DNA of 64,000 bases from Lactiplantibacillus nangangensis (GCF_005405065.1 NZ_BJDI01000014.1:19536-83535), one strand, 5' to 3'. Shown: positions 51,530 to 60,917, numbered from the stretch's first letter. A program made the numbers and translations. The notes: a model not told the origin generated them from the letters alone.

Positions 51530-52093
51530 TTAATCACCTTCCCATCGATGGTCATTTTTAGTTGGAATCTGAAACGCATCCAAAATTTTCATCGTTTGAT
51601 GATCAACTAAATCTTGAATCGTTTTTGGCTGATTATAAAATGCTGGAATCGGCGGAATAATCTGCGTGCCTAACCGTGCCAGTTTCGTTAAGTTTTCCAA
51701 ATGAATCACACTCAGCGGTGTTTCACGCGGGACGATTACCAACTTACGCTGTTCCTTGATGGTGACATCCGCGGCCCGTGAAATCAAGTTATCGCCAAAG
51801 CCACAGGCGATCCCGGCAACGGTCTTCATACTAGCTGGAGCAATCACCATGCCATCAGCCAAAAATGAGCCACTCGCAATCGCCGCACCTTGATCATTAA
51901 TCGAATAACTGACATCCGCTAAAGCTTGGACTTGCTTCAGCGTATAGGCCGTTTCCAGCGCCAAATTTTTCTTGGCCCACGTACTCATAACCAAATGGAC
52001 CTCAACGTCCGGTAATTGATGTAATTTTTCTAATAAATCGATTGCATAAATAGTGCCCGAAGCACCTGTAATCCCAATAATAAGTCGTTTCAT
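51530..52093 (-). CDS. lpdB: UbiX/Pad1-type flavin prenyltransferase of the gallate decarboxylase system
   Basis: A 187-residue flavin prenyltransferase that makes prenylated FMN for a UbiD-type decarboxylase. Family motifs are IIGITGASGTIYAIDLLE at the N-terminus, VIAPASMKTVAGIACGFGDNLISRAADV, and VPRETPLSVIHLENL. Start 52093 follows GAGGGTC; an ATG seven codons earlier lacks a ribosome binding site. Together with lpdD downstream it matches the L. plantarum arrangement for gallate and protocatechuate decarboxylation, with the catalytic lpdC located elsewhere. Confidence 0.92.
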   Translation of the reverse strand: MKRLIIGITGASGTIYAIDLLEKLHQLPDVEVHLVMSTWAKKNLALETAYTLKQVQALADVSYSINDQGAAIASGSFLADGMVIAPASMKTVAGIACGFGDNLISRAADVTIKEQRKLVIVPRETPLSVIHLENLTKLARLGTQIIPPIPAFYNQPKTIQDLVDHQTMKILDAFQIPTKNDHRWEGD

Positions 52094-52229
52094 CTTGTGA
52101 CCCTCACTTTTCAATAGCAGTGACTTTCAGTCTCATGTTCACTTTCTAGTTTAAGGGTCAAGTAATGCCCAAACAAATCGCATTTAGACTTAGTATTATT
52201 CGATTTAAGACTATTAAAAGTCGGTTAAA

Positions 52230-53045
52230 TTAAAACGCCTTCAATTTAGCCAATTTTTCTGACGTCAGGTTATACGTATCCCCGTACATTTTCCAAGTCA
52301 GCGGGAGCTGTAACTGATCTTTATCCGCACACACGAATTGCCACTGCGCAATCAAACGCGACAAATCATGATGGGCACTCTCCTCGCGCATAACGTGGGC
52401 TCGGATGGTCAGAAAAGTCCGCAAGTAGGCCTTAGTCTTGCCACCTTGTTTCGGTGTCTTGGCTCGTTGCTTGGCTGCCCGCCGAATACCACCAAAGCTA
52501 TCGGCGCCATTTCCTGGGCCATGAACGACCATCGCATCATAATAGATATACTGACCAAGCGGGGCTAAGCCGTCCGCTCTAGCCGCAGCCACTGCTGGCT
52601 TCAAGTACAGCTGATTAAGCACGTCGTTTTGAGCTTTGACAAATTGCGGGTCTTTGGCCGCTTGACGCCAAGCGGTCACAAACGGCCGCCCTAGCCCCCG
52701 ATGACTAGCGGTCCCATTGACTCGTTTCAAAGCTGGTAAATAGTTTGCCAAGTGATTATGTGACTGTAGCGCTTCATAGCGTTTGACGACTCGGATCATA
52801 TCGCCAGTTCCCGAAGTGAAGCCAATAATACCAGCCGTATAGCCGCGCCCATCTCTAATGTCCGCAATATAGCGATATTGGCGGTGATAATTGAGCGAAG
52901 AATTCTCAGCTGACGAAACTAACGCAAAAGTCGTCTCGCGGAGCTTCCCCGTCATAATAGTCCGGTGTAATCGATAATACCAATAACCACTTATCCCCCC
53001 TAACAAGATTCCAGCAACAACTAACCAACCCCACCATTTTCGCAT
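52230..53045 (-). CDS. GH46 family chitosanase, membrane-anchored or secreted
   Basis: A 271-residue glycoside hydrolase of family 46. After one N-terminal hydrophobic segment (about residues 4-22) it shows SSAENSSLNYHRQYRYIADIRDGRGYT, which holds the general acid Glu and base Asp of GH46, then AGIIGFTSGTGDM. C-terminal PLTWKMYGDTYNL also fits the family. It hydrolyses chitosan, that is partly deacetylated chitin. The start at 53045 lies after GGGGGCG. Monocistronic. The enzyme is expected outside the membrane; whether the N-terminal segment is cleaved is uncertain. Confidence 0.9.
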   Translation of the reverse strand: MRKWWGWLVVAGILLGGISGYWYYRLHRTIMTGKLRETTFALVSSAENSSLNYHRQYRYIADIRDGRGYTAGIIGFTSGTGDMIRVVKRYEALQSHNHLANYLPALKRVNGTASHRGLGRPFVTAWRQAAKDPQFVKAQNDVLNQLYLKPAVAAARADGLAPLGQYIYYDAMVVHGPGNGADSFGGIRRAAKQRAKTPKQGGKTKAYLRTFLTIRAHVMREESAHHDLSRLIAQWQFVCADKDQLQLPLTWKMYGDTYNLTSEKLAKLKAF

Positions 53046-53152
53046 CCTGAGCGCCCCCATTTTTGGTAATTTAACTCTAGTGTACCGGATTCAACGAGAC
53101 TATGGGCGACACTATTCATAAATTGTTTTATATTTATTTTTTAGACCAATTT

Positions 53153-53203
53153 AAAACCCAGCAAGTAACTATCCAAAGAATTAGATAGACCACTTACTGG
53201 GTT
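53153..53203 (-). terminator. intrinsic terminator of the GH65 gene
   Basis: AACCCAGTAAGT / ACTTGCTGGGTT outer stem plus TATC/GATA inner pairing and a T4 tail on the minus strand. Confidence 0.75.
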
Positions 53204-53207
53204 CTGA

Positions 53208-55397
53208 TTATCTGGTTGCTAAAATCTTGATTGTCCGTTTTTTCTGATCAATCGTGACTTCATCTTCAGTCGCACCGGTCACCGTTAGCGCGGTTGCGGT
53301 CACTTTGATCGTGTAAACCGTGTCACGATAACGAAGTCTAAACTGACAAGCTGTCCAACCTGTTGGTAGATAAGGATGCAGGCTAGCGGCTTCATCATTG
53401 ACCGTTAAGCCCATCATACCCCAAGCAAACGTGATCCAGCTACCACCCATGGCGGCTAAATGGAGGCCGTCCGCCGTATTGCCTTGCGTATTAGCTAAAT
53501 CAGTATTGATCGTCCGTTTGAAGAAATTAATTGCCCCGTCATGTTTGCCTAAACGTGCGGCCGCAATCGCATAAATTGCTGGCGACAACGACGAATCATG
53601 TGTTGTTATCGGCTCATAATAATCGTAATTTGTCTGTACCTGCGCATCACTAAACTGCTCAGGTAACAAAACCATCGCGAGTAACAAATCAGCCTGCTTC
53701 AAAACCTGCAACCGATACAAGACTAACGGATGAAAATGCGTGAGTAACGGGAACTGATCCTTGGGAATCCGACTCAGATCTAACCGCTTCTTCGATAAGA
53801 AGCTGTCATCTTGAGCAATCAAATCGCCACGGGTTTCAAAGTGCATCTGATCAGCCGCTTTTTGAAAGCTTGTCCATTCACGCTGCGATACCTTGAAGCG
53901 CCCAATATCCTTTTGACTGAAATGATCCGTTAAATAGCGTAACTCGAATTGTACCAAATAGTTAGTATAGGCATTATTATTCACGAGTGCCGTATATTCA
54001 TCTGGGCCGGTAACCGTATTTAAAACGAACCCTTTTTCATCATCAAAATTACCATAATTCAGGTAGAAACGGCTAGTCTCAACCAACAGCTCCTGACCAT
54101 AGTCGCGCATAAACGCTGCATCACGCGTAATTTGATAGTAGCGAATAACCAGGTACGCGATATCTGCGTCAATATGAATCGCTGCGGTACTTGCTGGGAA
54201 ATACGCCGATGCCTCTTCCCCATTGATCGTCCGCCATGGGAACAATGCCCCTGCCAGTCCGAGCGATTGCGCGTAGGCTTTCGCATGTGGCAATTGTTGG
54301 AAGCGGACCATTAATAACCGCTTAGCCAATTCGGGATGATTCCAATAGAAGAATGGGGCTTCATAAATTTCCGTGTCCCAGAAATAATGACCGTTATAAC
54401 CACTGCCCGTCAGTCCTTTGGCTGCAATACCGCGCCCATCTTCATGGAGACCAACGGCTTGTAGCAAACCAAATTGAGAGAATCGAATACCTAGTTGTGA
54501 GGCATCGTCACCAGTGATCTTAATATCACTCGTTGACCAAAATTCCGTTAACGCGGCCGTCTGAGCTTGTGTAATCGCCGTAAACGACGCTGCCAAATTG
54601 GTTTCAGCTGCCGCAGACAATTCGGCAGCGCCCAACTCGAACCAAATCTTTTTCGTAACCGTCACCGGCGTCGCACTCAGCTCAAATTCGCCCGTCCAAT
54701 CGCCATCTGTAACCCACTCGCCTGGCTGATCATAACTCATTAATAAACTTAATTGTTGCTGACTCTGTAAGGCATTAAAGGTCAGGGCACGGACGGTTGG
54801 CGACAATTGCTGACTTTGTTGATTAGCCAAAATCTCATCAACGTCAAAGTGCGCCAAACGTGGATCAAAGTCCGCTGATTGTGAGGTAACTGGCGCGTGC
54901 AAGCCAGAAATTATCCGCAAGTGACCAGTCTCAAAGTTTAGCGCTTTGACTGCAATTTGCTGCGTCAATAAAGCTGACGTCTTCAGACTAGTCAGTCGGG
55001 TTATCGTAATGGCTAACTGCCGTCCCGTGGCATGTTCTTCCCAAACAAGCTCATGGCTAAACTGGCCGTTTGCCATTGATAACGTATATTGTTGCGAAAC
55101 TAGCCGCCCTTGTTCTAAATCCACTGGCACATCGTCCAGCCAAAGTTCAAAACGCGTCGGTGCTGGCAACGGAATCATCGTCTGATTACGTTTTGGAAAC
55201 CCAAATTGGGCTTCACCGTACTGAATTGGTTCATAGTCATAGAAACCGTTCACATAAACAACGGCTGCCATCGATGGGTCATTTTGTAATTGGGGAACTT
55301 CCACTAAATCCTTCACGCCGACTAAACCGTTACTAACCGTTAACTTGGATGCGAGTTCGCGGGTTGGTTGCGTGGCGGTAATTTTCCATAAATCCAT
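53208..55397 (-). CDS. GH65 family glycoside phosphorylase (maltose phosphorylase type)
   Basis: A 729-residue enzyme with the N-terminal super-sandwich domain, the (alpha/alpha)6 barrel and a small C-terminal beta domain. Key segments are GHYFWDTEIYEAPFF, the general acid Glu in TGPDEYTALVNN, THDSSLSPAIYAI for phosphate binding, and GLHLAAMGGSWI. It should phosphorolyse an alpha-glucoside such as maltose, trehalose or kojibiose, giving beta-glucose 1-phosphate; the exact disaccharide cannot be assigned. No beta-phosphoglucomutase gene is adjacent. Start 55397 follows AGGGGGT. Operator-like palindromes precede it. Confidence 0.9.
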   Translation of the reverse strand: MDLWKITATQPTRELASKLTVSNGLVGVKDLVEVPQLQNDPSMAAVVYVNGFYDYEPIQYGEAQFGFPKRNQTMIPLPAPTRFELWLDDVPVDLEQGRLVSQQYTLSMANGQFSHELVWEEHATGRQLAITITRLTSLKTSALLTQQIAVKALNFETGHLRIISGLHAPVTSQSADFDPRLAHFDVDEILANQQSQQLSPTVRALTFNALQSQQQLSLLMSYDQPGEWVTDGDWTGEFELSATPVTVTKKIWFELGAAELSAAAETNLAASFTAITQAQTAALTEFWSTSDIKITGDDASQLGIRFSQFGLLQAVGLHEDGRGIAAKGLTGSGYNGHYFWDTEIYEAPFFYWNHPELAKRLLMVRFQQLPHAKAYAQSLGLAGALFPWRTINGEEASAYFPASTAAIHIDADIAYLVIRYYQITRDAAFMRDYGQELLVETSRFYLNYGNFDDEKGFVLNTVTGPDEYTALVNNNAYTNYLVQFELRYLTDHFSQKDIGRFKVSQREWTSFQKAADQMHFETRGDLIAQDDSFLSKKRLDLSRIPKDQFPLLTHFHPLVLYRLQVLKQADLLLAMVLLPEQFSDAQVQTNYDYYEPITTHDSSLSPAIYAIAAARLGKHDGAINFFKRTINTDLANTQGNTADGLHLAAMGGSWITFAWGMMGLTVNDEAASLHPYLPTGWTACQFRLRYRDTVYTIKVTATALTVTGATEDEVTIDQKKRTIKILATR

Positions 55398-55419
55398 ACT
55401 GGACCCCCTCATTGATTTT

Positions 55420-55451
55420 TGTTTCCGTTTACAATTAGCGTCAAACGCTAA
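55420..55451. promoter_or_regulatory. operator-like sites upstream of the GH65 gene
   Basis: Two elements: TGTAAACGGAAACA on the minus strand (55420-55433), a cre-like or LacI-family half-palindrome, and a perfect TTAGCGT-CAA-ACGCTAA palindrome at 55435-55451. They lie 23-54 bp upstream of the start codon. Both suggest control by CcpA or a maltose-type LacI regulator. Confidence 0.5.
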
Positions 55452-55602
55452 CAGTCACCTTTAATTATACCCCGAAAACGGTCCTAATAACGGCAAGCAC
55501 CATCGAATGGCTAAAATCACGAACTATTTGGACATAATCTGTGTCGCAGCTATAATTTTGACCTATACTTAAGGCAGTTTATCGTCTAAGGAGGGACGGC
55601 CA

Positions 55603-56379
55603 ATGGCAAAACGACGAATTAATCATGATCCACATCAATTCGTGAATACCGACGCACATCGTCGGCAACTGCAACTTGCAGTGCAAACCGCGCTGCCGAC
55701 GAATGTCCATGTCTTGGCACGTAACTTCGCCCGCTCCAGTGCGAGTTCTTATTGGCTACTCATGCTTGATCAACCAGACAGTCCAATACCGCGATTTTTG
55801 ACGCTACGGATTGCCGATCACAGCTTATGGCTCAGTAATCATGACCAGTTAGCAGTGACTTGGGAAGCTGGTAATTTTGCGAGTGTTCAGCAAACCTTAC
55901 GGCAACGTTTAACGCCAGCAACTTTGCTACAGTACAGTTATCAATTAACCACAACGGATATCGTGACACTCCGGTTGGTCTTACATCTGGAACAGCATCA
56001 GTTGATTTGGTTAGTTCAATTATCGCCGACCATCGCCAAAGCGTATAAAAATCAACGTTTAGACTTACATGATGATTTTCCAAGCGCCAAATTATTATTG
56101 GGTAATATGAATAATAGTAGCCTACAGCTGGTGCCAGTTAAGCAGCCAGCGTTTCAAGCCCGTCTCGGTCAATATTTCGGCCGAAACTTGTTGTTTTCAC
56201 AATTTACCAGCCATCAATTATTGCGGCTGTTGCCAACCAATCAGTGGATTCGACCACTATTACGACAACTGCCCCCGACACCGCACTTGGAACAACAATT
56301 GGCGGCAACGTACGGAACGGATTTCGTCCGCATTTACGTCGAAGCGATTCGGCAACAAGCGCAGTTACAAACCATTTAG
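55603..56379 (+). CDS. hypothetical 258-residue protein
   Basis: A soluble, basic, Gln/Leu-rich protein with no recognised domain. ATG 55603 follows GGAGGGAC. The C-terminal half contains short hydrophobic helices (LLRLLPTNQWIRPLLRQL). It is divergent from the GH65 gene and followed by a large two-stem terminator. Function unknown. Confidence 0.7.
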   Translation: MAKRRINHDPHQFVNTDAHRRQLQLAVQTALPTNVHVLARNFARSSASSYWLLMLDQPDSPIPRFLTLRIADHSLWLSNHDQLAVTWEAGNFASVQQTLRQRLTPATLLQYSYQLTTTDIVTLRLVLHLEQHQLIWLVQLSPTIAKAYKNQRLDLHDDFPSAKLLLGNMNNSSLQLVPVKQPAFQARLGQYFGRNLLFSQFTSHQLLRLLPTNQWIRPLLRQLPPTPHLEQQLAATYGTDFVRIYVEAIRQQAQLQTI

Positions 56380-56392
56380 CAAGTCTGTAAGA

Positions 56393-56490
56393 AAAGACGG
56401 GTTGCCACCGAGTATCGCCTAGAAAGCGGAATGATTGGGTTCTTCAATCGTTCCGCTTTCGTAGCTAAACGGAAGTGGCAGTCTTTTTTT
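56393..56490 (+). terminator. large nested-stem terminator
   Basis: Outer stem AAGAC...TTGCCAC / GTGGCA.GTCTT encloses an inner stem GAAAGCGGAA(T)GATTG with its complement, and ends in a T7 run. It is unusually large (about 98 bp) for a lactobacillar terminator. The remaining stretch to 56759 (about 270 bp) has no recognised gene and must hold the aspA promoter. Confidence 0.8.
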
Positions 56491-56759
56491 GCACGTTTCA
56501 ACTATAAAGATGTAAAAACGCCGTTTCAACTATAACCACTAAACGTTCTACTCAATTGGTCTATGTTAACTCATTTGCTTTTTACAATCGAAAAATTCGC
56601 CAATCGTCCAGTAAACTATTCAAACAATCGTTACCCCATCAATTTACTTTAGATTCCTCAGAATTTACCGTGACGCATTGTATTATAGAATTAGTGGTCT
56701 AAACTCTAGTTATTCATGTGAGAAGTTCTAACATGAAATCTAATTAAGAGGGTTATGGC

Positions 56760-58157
56760 ATGCGGATTGAAGAAGATTGTATTGGCAAATTACCAATTGA
56801 TAAACAAGCGTTGTACGGCATTCACACGGTGCGGGCCGTCCGGAATTTTCCGATTAGTCACGAACCGCTGGATCCACTAATCATTCAAAGCTTAATTCAA
56901 ATCAAGAAGGCTGCGGCAGAAACGAATCAAGCCGCTGGCACCCTATCGTTGGCAAAACAGCAAGCCATCGTGGCCGCGTGCAATCAATTGTTGATTGGGC
57001 GTCACGCCGACAGCTTTATCGTTCCAGCCATTCAAGGTGGCGCTGGGACTTCGGCCAACATGAATGTCAACGAAGTTGTCGCTAACTTGGGGCATCGGTT
57101 AAATCCAACGGTCAAGTTGCAGCCAAATGATGACGTTAACCAATCACAATCCACTAATGATACGTTCCCAACGGCCGGTAAAATGGCCTTATTACAACAA
57201 TTGCCGGGATTACTCGGCGCAATTGGTCAGTTGGTCCAAACTTTGTTGGTGCAAGCCAACACTTATCGTGACACCATTAAAGTTGGTCGAACCCAGCTCC
57301 AAGATGCCGTGCCAACCACCTATGGCCGTACTTTCCAGGCTTACTATCATTTGTTTAAACGAGACTTGGGTCGTTTACAGACGGCTGGCGAACATTTACA
57401 ACTTGTCAACTTAGGCGGGACAGCGATCGGTACCGGCGTGAACGCCACGCGCTACTATCAAACGCACATTCTGACAGTCCTCAACCAAAACACCAAGCTC
57501 AACTTGCAAACGGCCCCCGATTTGATCGATGCCACCCAAAATTGCGACCTATTCGTTGAATTTTCAGGTGCCATGAAGACCCTCGCCGTAAACTTATCGA
57601 AGTTTAGTAATGATCTCCGGCTGCTATCCAGTGGCCCGCAAGCTGGCTTGGGTGAACTGAATTTGCCCGCCAAACAAGCCGGCTCATCGATCATGCCCGG
57701 CAAAGTCAACCCGGTTATCCCGGAAGTCGTCAACCAAGTTTGTTTCGAAGTTATCGGCAATGACGTGACCGTCACCATGGCAGCTGAAGCGGGGCAACTC
57801 GAATTGAATGCGTTTGAGCCAATTATGCTGCGCGACCTGCTAGCCAACGAACGCTATTTACAACAAGCCATGCACACGCTCGTCAAAAACTGTCTACGAG
57901 ATTTAACGGTCAACAAGACCGCTTGTGCGACCGCGGTCGAACAGTCGGCCATCACCGCCACCGTCCTCACACCCTATCTGGGCTATATGACCACAACTAA
58001 GCTAATCAAACGTGCCATGACAGCACATATCTCAGTTAAAGAATTACTGCTAAAAGAAAAACGATTACCAGCTACACTGATTGAACAACTCTTCAGTCCC
58101 GCTAGTTTAACGCAGCCACGCGCGACTAAAGCACCTTCAATTCAGAATCAAGCCTAA
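56760..58157 (+). CDS. aspA: aspartate ammonia-lyase
   Basis: A 465-residue member of the aspartase/fumarase superfamily: N-terminal EEDCIGKLPIDKQALYGIHTVRA is aspartase-like, followed by GGAGTSANMNVNEV, NQSQSTNDTFPTAGK, and the signature GSSIMPGKVNPVIPEV with the catalytic Ser loop. It releases ammonia from L-aspartate to give fumarate. The region after the signature (LTPYLGYMTTTKLIKRA) matches the family; the C-terminal tail is longer than usual by about 15 polar residues. Single-gene unit with terminator. Confidence 0.92.
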   Translation: MRIEEDCIGKLPIDKQALYGIHTVRAVRNFPISHEPLDPLIIQSLIQIKKAAAETNQAAGTLSLAKQQAIVAACNQLLIGRHADSFIVPAIQGGAGTSANMNVNEVVANLGHRLNPTVKLQPNDDVNQSQSTNDTFPTAGKMALLQQLPGLLGAIGQLVQTLLVQANTYRDTIKVGRTQLQDAVPTTYGRTFQAYYHLFKRDLGRLQTAGEHLQLVNLGGTAIGTGVNATRYYQTHILTVLNQNTKLNLQTAPDLIDATQNCDLFVEFSGAMKTLAVNLSKFSNDLRLLSSGPQAGLGELNLPAKQAGSSIMPGKVNPVIPEVVNQVCFEVIGNDVTVTMAAEAGQLELNAFEPIMLRDLLANERYLQQAMHTLVKNCLRDLTVNKTACATAVEQSAITATVLTPYLGYMTTTKLIKRAMTAHISVKELLLKEKRLPATLIEQLFSPASLTQPRATKAPSIQNQA

Positions 58158-58162
58158 ATCAA

Positions 58163-58199
58163 TAAAAGTGGTCATCCTTCAAGCGGGTGATCATTTTTA
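58163..58199 (+). terminator. intrinsic terminator of aspA
   Basis: AAAGTGGTCATCC / GGGTGATCATTTT stem with G-T pairs and T-rich tail. Confidence 0.8.
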
Positions 58200-58238
58200 T
58201 TTTAGACACACTAGTGTGCTCAGTCCGGCCTAGAACAC

Positions 58239-58268
58239 AAAAAAGACCAAGTCAGATTGACTTGATCT
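58239..58268 (-). terminator. intrinsic terminator of pnuC
   Basis: GATCAAGTC / GACTTGGTC stem with 5-base loop and T6 run on the minus strand. Confidence 0.85.
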
Positions 58269-58303
58269 AATAGCCGGAACAGTGATTCCGAGTGAGTTAT
58301 TTT

Positions 58304-59086
58304 TTAAGCTTGATGATCTAACCCATAAACGTTGGCTTCAGTTGCTTTGTCAGCTTGGGTGCTAGCTTTTTCTTCAGCAATCAAGCGAGCCCGTTCATGT
58401 TTGTTATACCAAGGTGAAACGGTGAAGGCTAAAACATCGTTCATCAAGTAAACGGAACTGTTGATAAACATTGCTAAAGTTGCGGAGCCTTGGCGGAATG
58501 AGATGAACCAAAGCACCATTTGTGCTAAGCCAGATGCGATCCACCAGAAGTATTGGTTGTTGTAACGTAAGAAGCAAATGACCCCAGCTGTTAAACAAAT
58601 GGCAAAACTAATGGCATCGACCCATGGCCGTGGGTCATCAGTGAGTGCCCCGATTAAGTAACCAGAAATGCCATAAACGACTAACGTTGATACGATGGCG
58701 ACGATCCAAGTCTTACCCGTAAATTTCCGGATTTTTGAGACCATGTTGACATTCCAGCTAGCACTGAGCAACACTGGAATATCCAGCGTGACCACATAAG
58801 CTAACTGTTCACCGATACTCAAGTAGTTTTTAGCTGAGAAACCAACGACAATAAAGCAAGCCGCAGAAATGACCCCTAATAAGCCGTTAACTGATTTTGC
58901 CGCATTGATGGCTAAGACACATAAAACACCCAATGTCGTCCCAATAAATGTTAGAATGGATAACGTTGTGATTGGTGCGCTGACCAAGGTCATCACTTGG
59001 CAACCTAGGCTAAAGTAGAATAAATAGTAGTTCTGTTGTGGCCAACCTTTCAATTGGTGCGCTAAAAATTTAAAATAATTACTCAA
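58304..59086 (-). CDS. pnuC: PnuC family nucleoside-type vitamin transporter
   Basis: A 260-residue membrane protein of the PnuC (SWEET-like fold) family with seven to eight helices. It shows the conserved substrate region near LDIPVLLSASWNVNM and RPWVDAISFAICLTAGVICFLRYNNQYFWW, where W/Q/N residues line the PnuC binding site. PnuC proteins import nicotinamide riboside; related PnuN proteins import deoxynucleosides. The best start is TTG at 59086 (AGAGG, 8 bp spacing), giving a usual PnuC length; the ORF runs 19 codons further upstream. NrdR-like boxes precede it, which fits nucleotide-related control. Confidence 0.9.
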   Translation of the reverse strand: MSNYFKFLAHQLKGWPQQNYYLFYFSLGCQVMTLVSAPITTLSILTFIGTTLGVLCVLAINAAKSVNGLLGVISAACFIVVGFSAKNYLSIGEQLAYVVTLDIPVLLSASWNVNMVSKIRKFTGKTWIVAIVSTLVVYGISGYLIGALTDDPRPWVDAISFAICLTAGVICFLRYNNQYFWWIASGLAQMVLWFISFRQGSATLAMFINSSVYLMNDVLAFTVSPWYNKHERARLIAEEKASTQADKATEANVYGLDHQA

Positions 59087-59160
59087 AATCAATTCCTCTT
59101 TCCATCGATAATCATATGCCGTTGCGTCATCATAGTTGGCCAACCATTTCGACTTACACT

Positions 59161-59202
59161 ACCACATGTAGTGTTTCCGTTTGAAACAACACTATATATT
59201 GT
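59161..59202. promoter_or_regulatory. pair of NrdR-like boxes upstream of pnuC
   Basis: ACACTATATATTGT at 59189-59202 closely fits the NrdR box consensus. A second, weaker ACCACATGTAGTGT lies 28 bp away at 59161-59174. Paired boxes are the usual NrdR arrangement, although the typical spacing is 31-32 bp. They lie 75-116 bp upstream of the chosen pnuC start. Confidence 0.55.
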
Positions 59203-59276
59203 ATCATTATCTTTGTGGATGAAAAGGGCTAATTTTAAAATATCAATTCAGTTATCACTTACGAATCCGGTTACTT

Positions 59277-59320
59277 CCCGTCAGCACGGTACTTTTCGTG
59301 CGGGCAATTTTTTTTGCGTT
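59277..59320 (+). terminator. orphan plus-strand terminator-like hairpin
   Basis: GCACG / CGTGC stem extended by CCC/GGG and followed by a T8 run on the plus strand. No annotated plus-strand gene lies upstream of it, so it may end an antisense transcript or be incidental. Confidence 0.4.
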
Positions 59321-59352
59321 TTTTAGAAGCCCCTAATTTAGGTTGAAAGTCA

Positions 59353-59844
59353 TTACCATCGCTTATAGATCAAAAAAGCCTTGCCGACAAACAAACCACC
59401 AATATCGTCTGAGTCGACAGTATATCCTTTATAATGCTGCCCAATGACCTTCCCGCTAGTGGTTGCAAGCGTCCAGTTTACGACGACTCGTTTAGCCCCT
59501 CGCTGAACAGTTAGCCTGACGATATTTTTGTGCAATTGCCACTTGAAAGGTTCAACCTTAGTTTTATAACTAAGCAGACCAGTCCCATCAGCTTTAAAAA
59601 CAACTTTCGCAAGTGCTTCATTGGCCTGGCTACCATCAGCTGAAAACAAGCGATCCGCGAGCGTTGCACGGTGATTGTTCATACTTAAAACCACCGTCGT
59701 CTCATCAAAAATAAACCAACTGCGAGCAGTCAACTTATCACTCAGCGTTGGCCGATTAATAATTAGCACGACCATAATTACCATAAACGCAATGAGCGAC
59801 AGTAAAAAGCACTTCTTGTGATGATGCCAATCACTCTTTTTCAT
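59353..59844 (-). CDS. membrane-anchored hypothetical protein
   Basis: A 163-residue protein with basic, His-rich N-terminus (KKSDWHHHKK) and one transmembrane helix (about residues 12-32), then an extracellular domain of about 130 residues. The domain has repeated beta-strand-like stretches (LAKVVFKADGTGLLSYK, FKWQLHKNIVRLTVQRG), resembling lipocalin-like or YxeA-type small domains, but no family is certain. Start 59844 follows GGGGGG at close spacing. Function unknown. Confidence 0.65.
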   Translation of the reverse strand: MKKSDWHHHKKCFLLSLIAFMVIMVVLIINRPTLSDKLTARSWFIFDETTVVLSMNNHRATLADRLFSADGSQANEALAKVVFKADGTGLLSYKTKVEPFKWQLHKNIVRLTVQRGAKRVVVNWTLATTSGKVIGQHYKGYTVDSDDIGGLFVGKAFLIYKRW

Positions 59845-59954
59845 ATTCCCCCCAAACAATCGACGTCATTCATGACTATCGATCACGACCACAATTACAG
59901 TAAGACGACACTTGCCTTCATTCTAACTCATTCCACACAATAAGCACTCACAAA

Positions 59955-59968
59955 TTAAAGCGCTTTCA
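59955..59968. promoter_or_regulatory. cre-like palindrome between divergent genes
   Basis: On the minus strand TGAAAGCGCTTTAA, differing from the cre consensus only near the end and containing the palindromic AAAGCGCTTT core. It lies between the membrane-anchored ORF (59844) and map (60125), so which gene it serves is unclear. Confidence 0.45.
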
Positions 59969-60124
59969 AAACAACTTAACCCGATCTTGGTTGTTCGTCA
60001 AAAATCAATTCAATTGATGCTAATTATAGTCGTAAACATTGCTTTTTGTCGGAAAGACTCGGCTGGAGTATACTAGATATGGAAACTTTTTCACTTACAA
60101 TATTTAAATTTTTTTGGAGGCAAC

Positions 60125-60913
60125 ATGATAACTCTTAAATCAGATCGAGAGATTAAGGGCATGCAAGCAGCCGGCGACATCATGGTCGGACTGTTCCATG
60201 CACTCGAAGATTATATTAAACCTGGGCAGACGACCTGGGATGTTGACCATTTCGCCTATGAATACATCATTGCGCATGATGCCACCCCTGGTGAACTCAA
60301 CTTTGAAGGCTACAAATACTCAACTTGTGTCAGTGTTAATGACATGATTTGTCATGGTTGCCCAAGTAAAGACATCTTAATTAAAGACGGCGACTTGTTA
60401 AAAGTCGATACGGTCATTAACTACCATGGCTACTTGAGTGATTCTTGCCACGCCTTCGTTGCTGGAACGGCATCACCTGAAGTTAAGCAGTTAATGGACG
60501 TCACGTTGAAAGCCTTATACCTTGGAATTGACCAAGCGGTTGTTGGCAACCGCATTGGTGACATTGGCTGGGCGATTCAAAACTACGCTGAAAACCAAAT
60601 GGGTTACGGGGTCGTTCGCGAATACATCGGCCATGGTATCGGACCGACGATGCACGAAAAGCCTGATGTTCCCCATTACGGCGAAGCTGGTCACGGGACG
60701 CGTTTAAAGGCTGGGATGACCATTACGATCGAACCAATGGTCAACGTTGGCGACTGGCGTTCTGGCGAAACCGCTGATGACGGCTGGACGGTGCGGACCA
60801 TGGATGGTAGCTTAAGTTGCCAATATGAACACACCTTAGTCGTTACCGATGATGGTCCTAAGATTTTATCGTCATATGACCATGATTTTGACGCTAAATA
60901 TTTATTGAAATAA
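60125..60913 (+). CDS. map: methionine aminopeptidase, type I
   Basis: A 262-residue metallopeptidase that removes the initiator Met from nascent proteins. Metal ligands are visible: Asp in LLKVDTVINYHG and in DSCHAF, His in EYIGHGIGPTMHEKPDV, Glu in TIEPMVNVG, and the last Glu in YEHTLVV. It lacks an N-terminal zinc-finger extension. Ribosome binding site TTTGGAGG precedes ATG 60125. Monocistronic with a strong terminator. Confidence 0.95.
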   Translation: MITLKSDREIKGMQAAGDIMVGLFHALEDYIKPGQTTWDVDHFAYEYIIAHDATPGELNFEGYKYSTCVSVNDMICHGCPSKDILIKDGDLLKVDTVINYHGYLSDSCHAFVAGTASPEVKQLMDVTLKALYLGIDQAVVGNRIGDIGWAIQNYAENQMGYGVVREYIGHGIGPTMHEKPDVPHYGEAGHGTRLKAGMTITIEPMVNVGDWRSGETADDGWTVRTMDGSLSCQYEHTLVVTDDGPKILSSYDHDFDAKYLLK

Positions 60914-60917
60914 TCGT

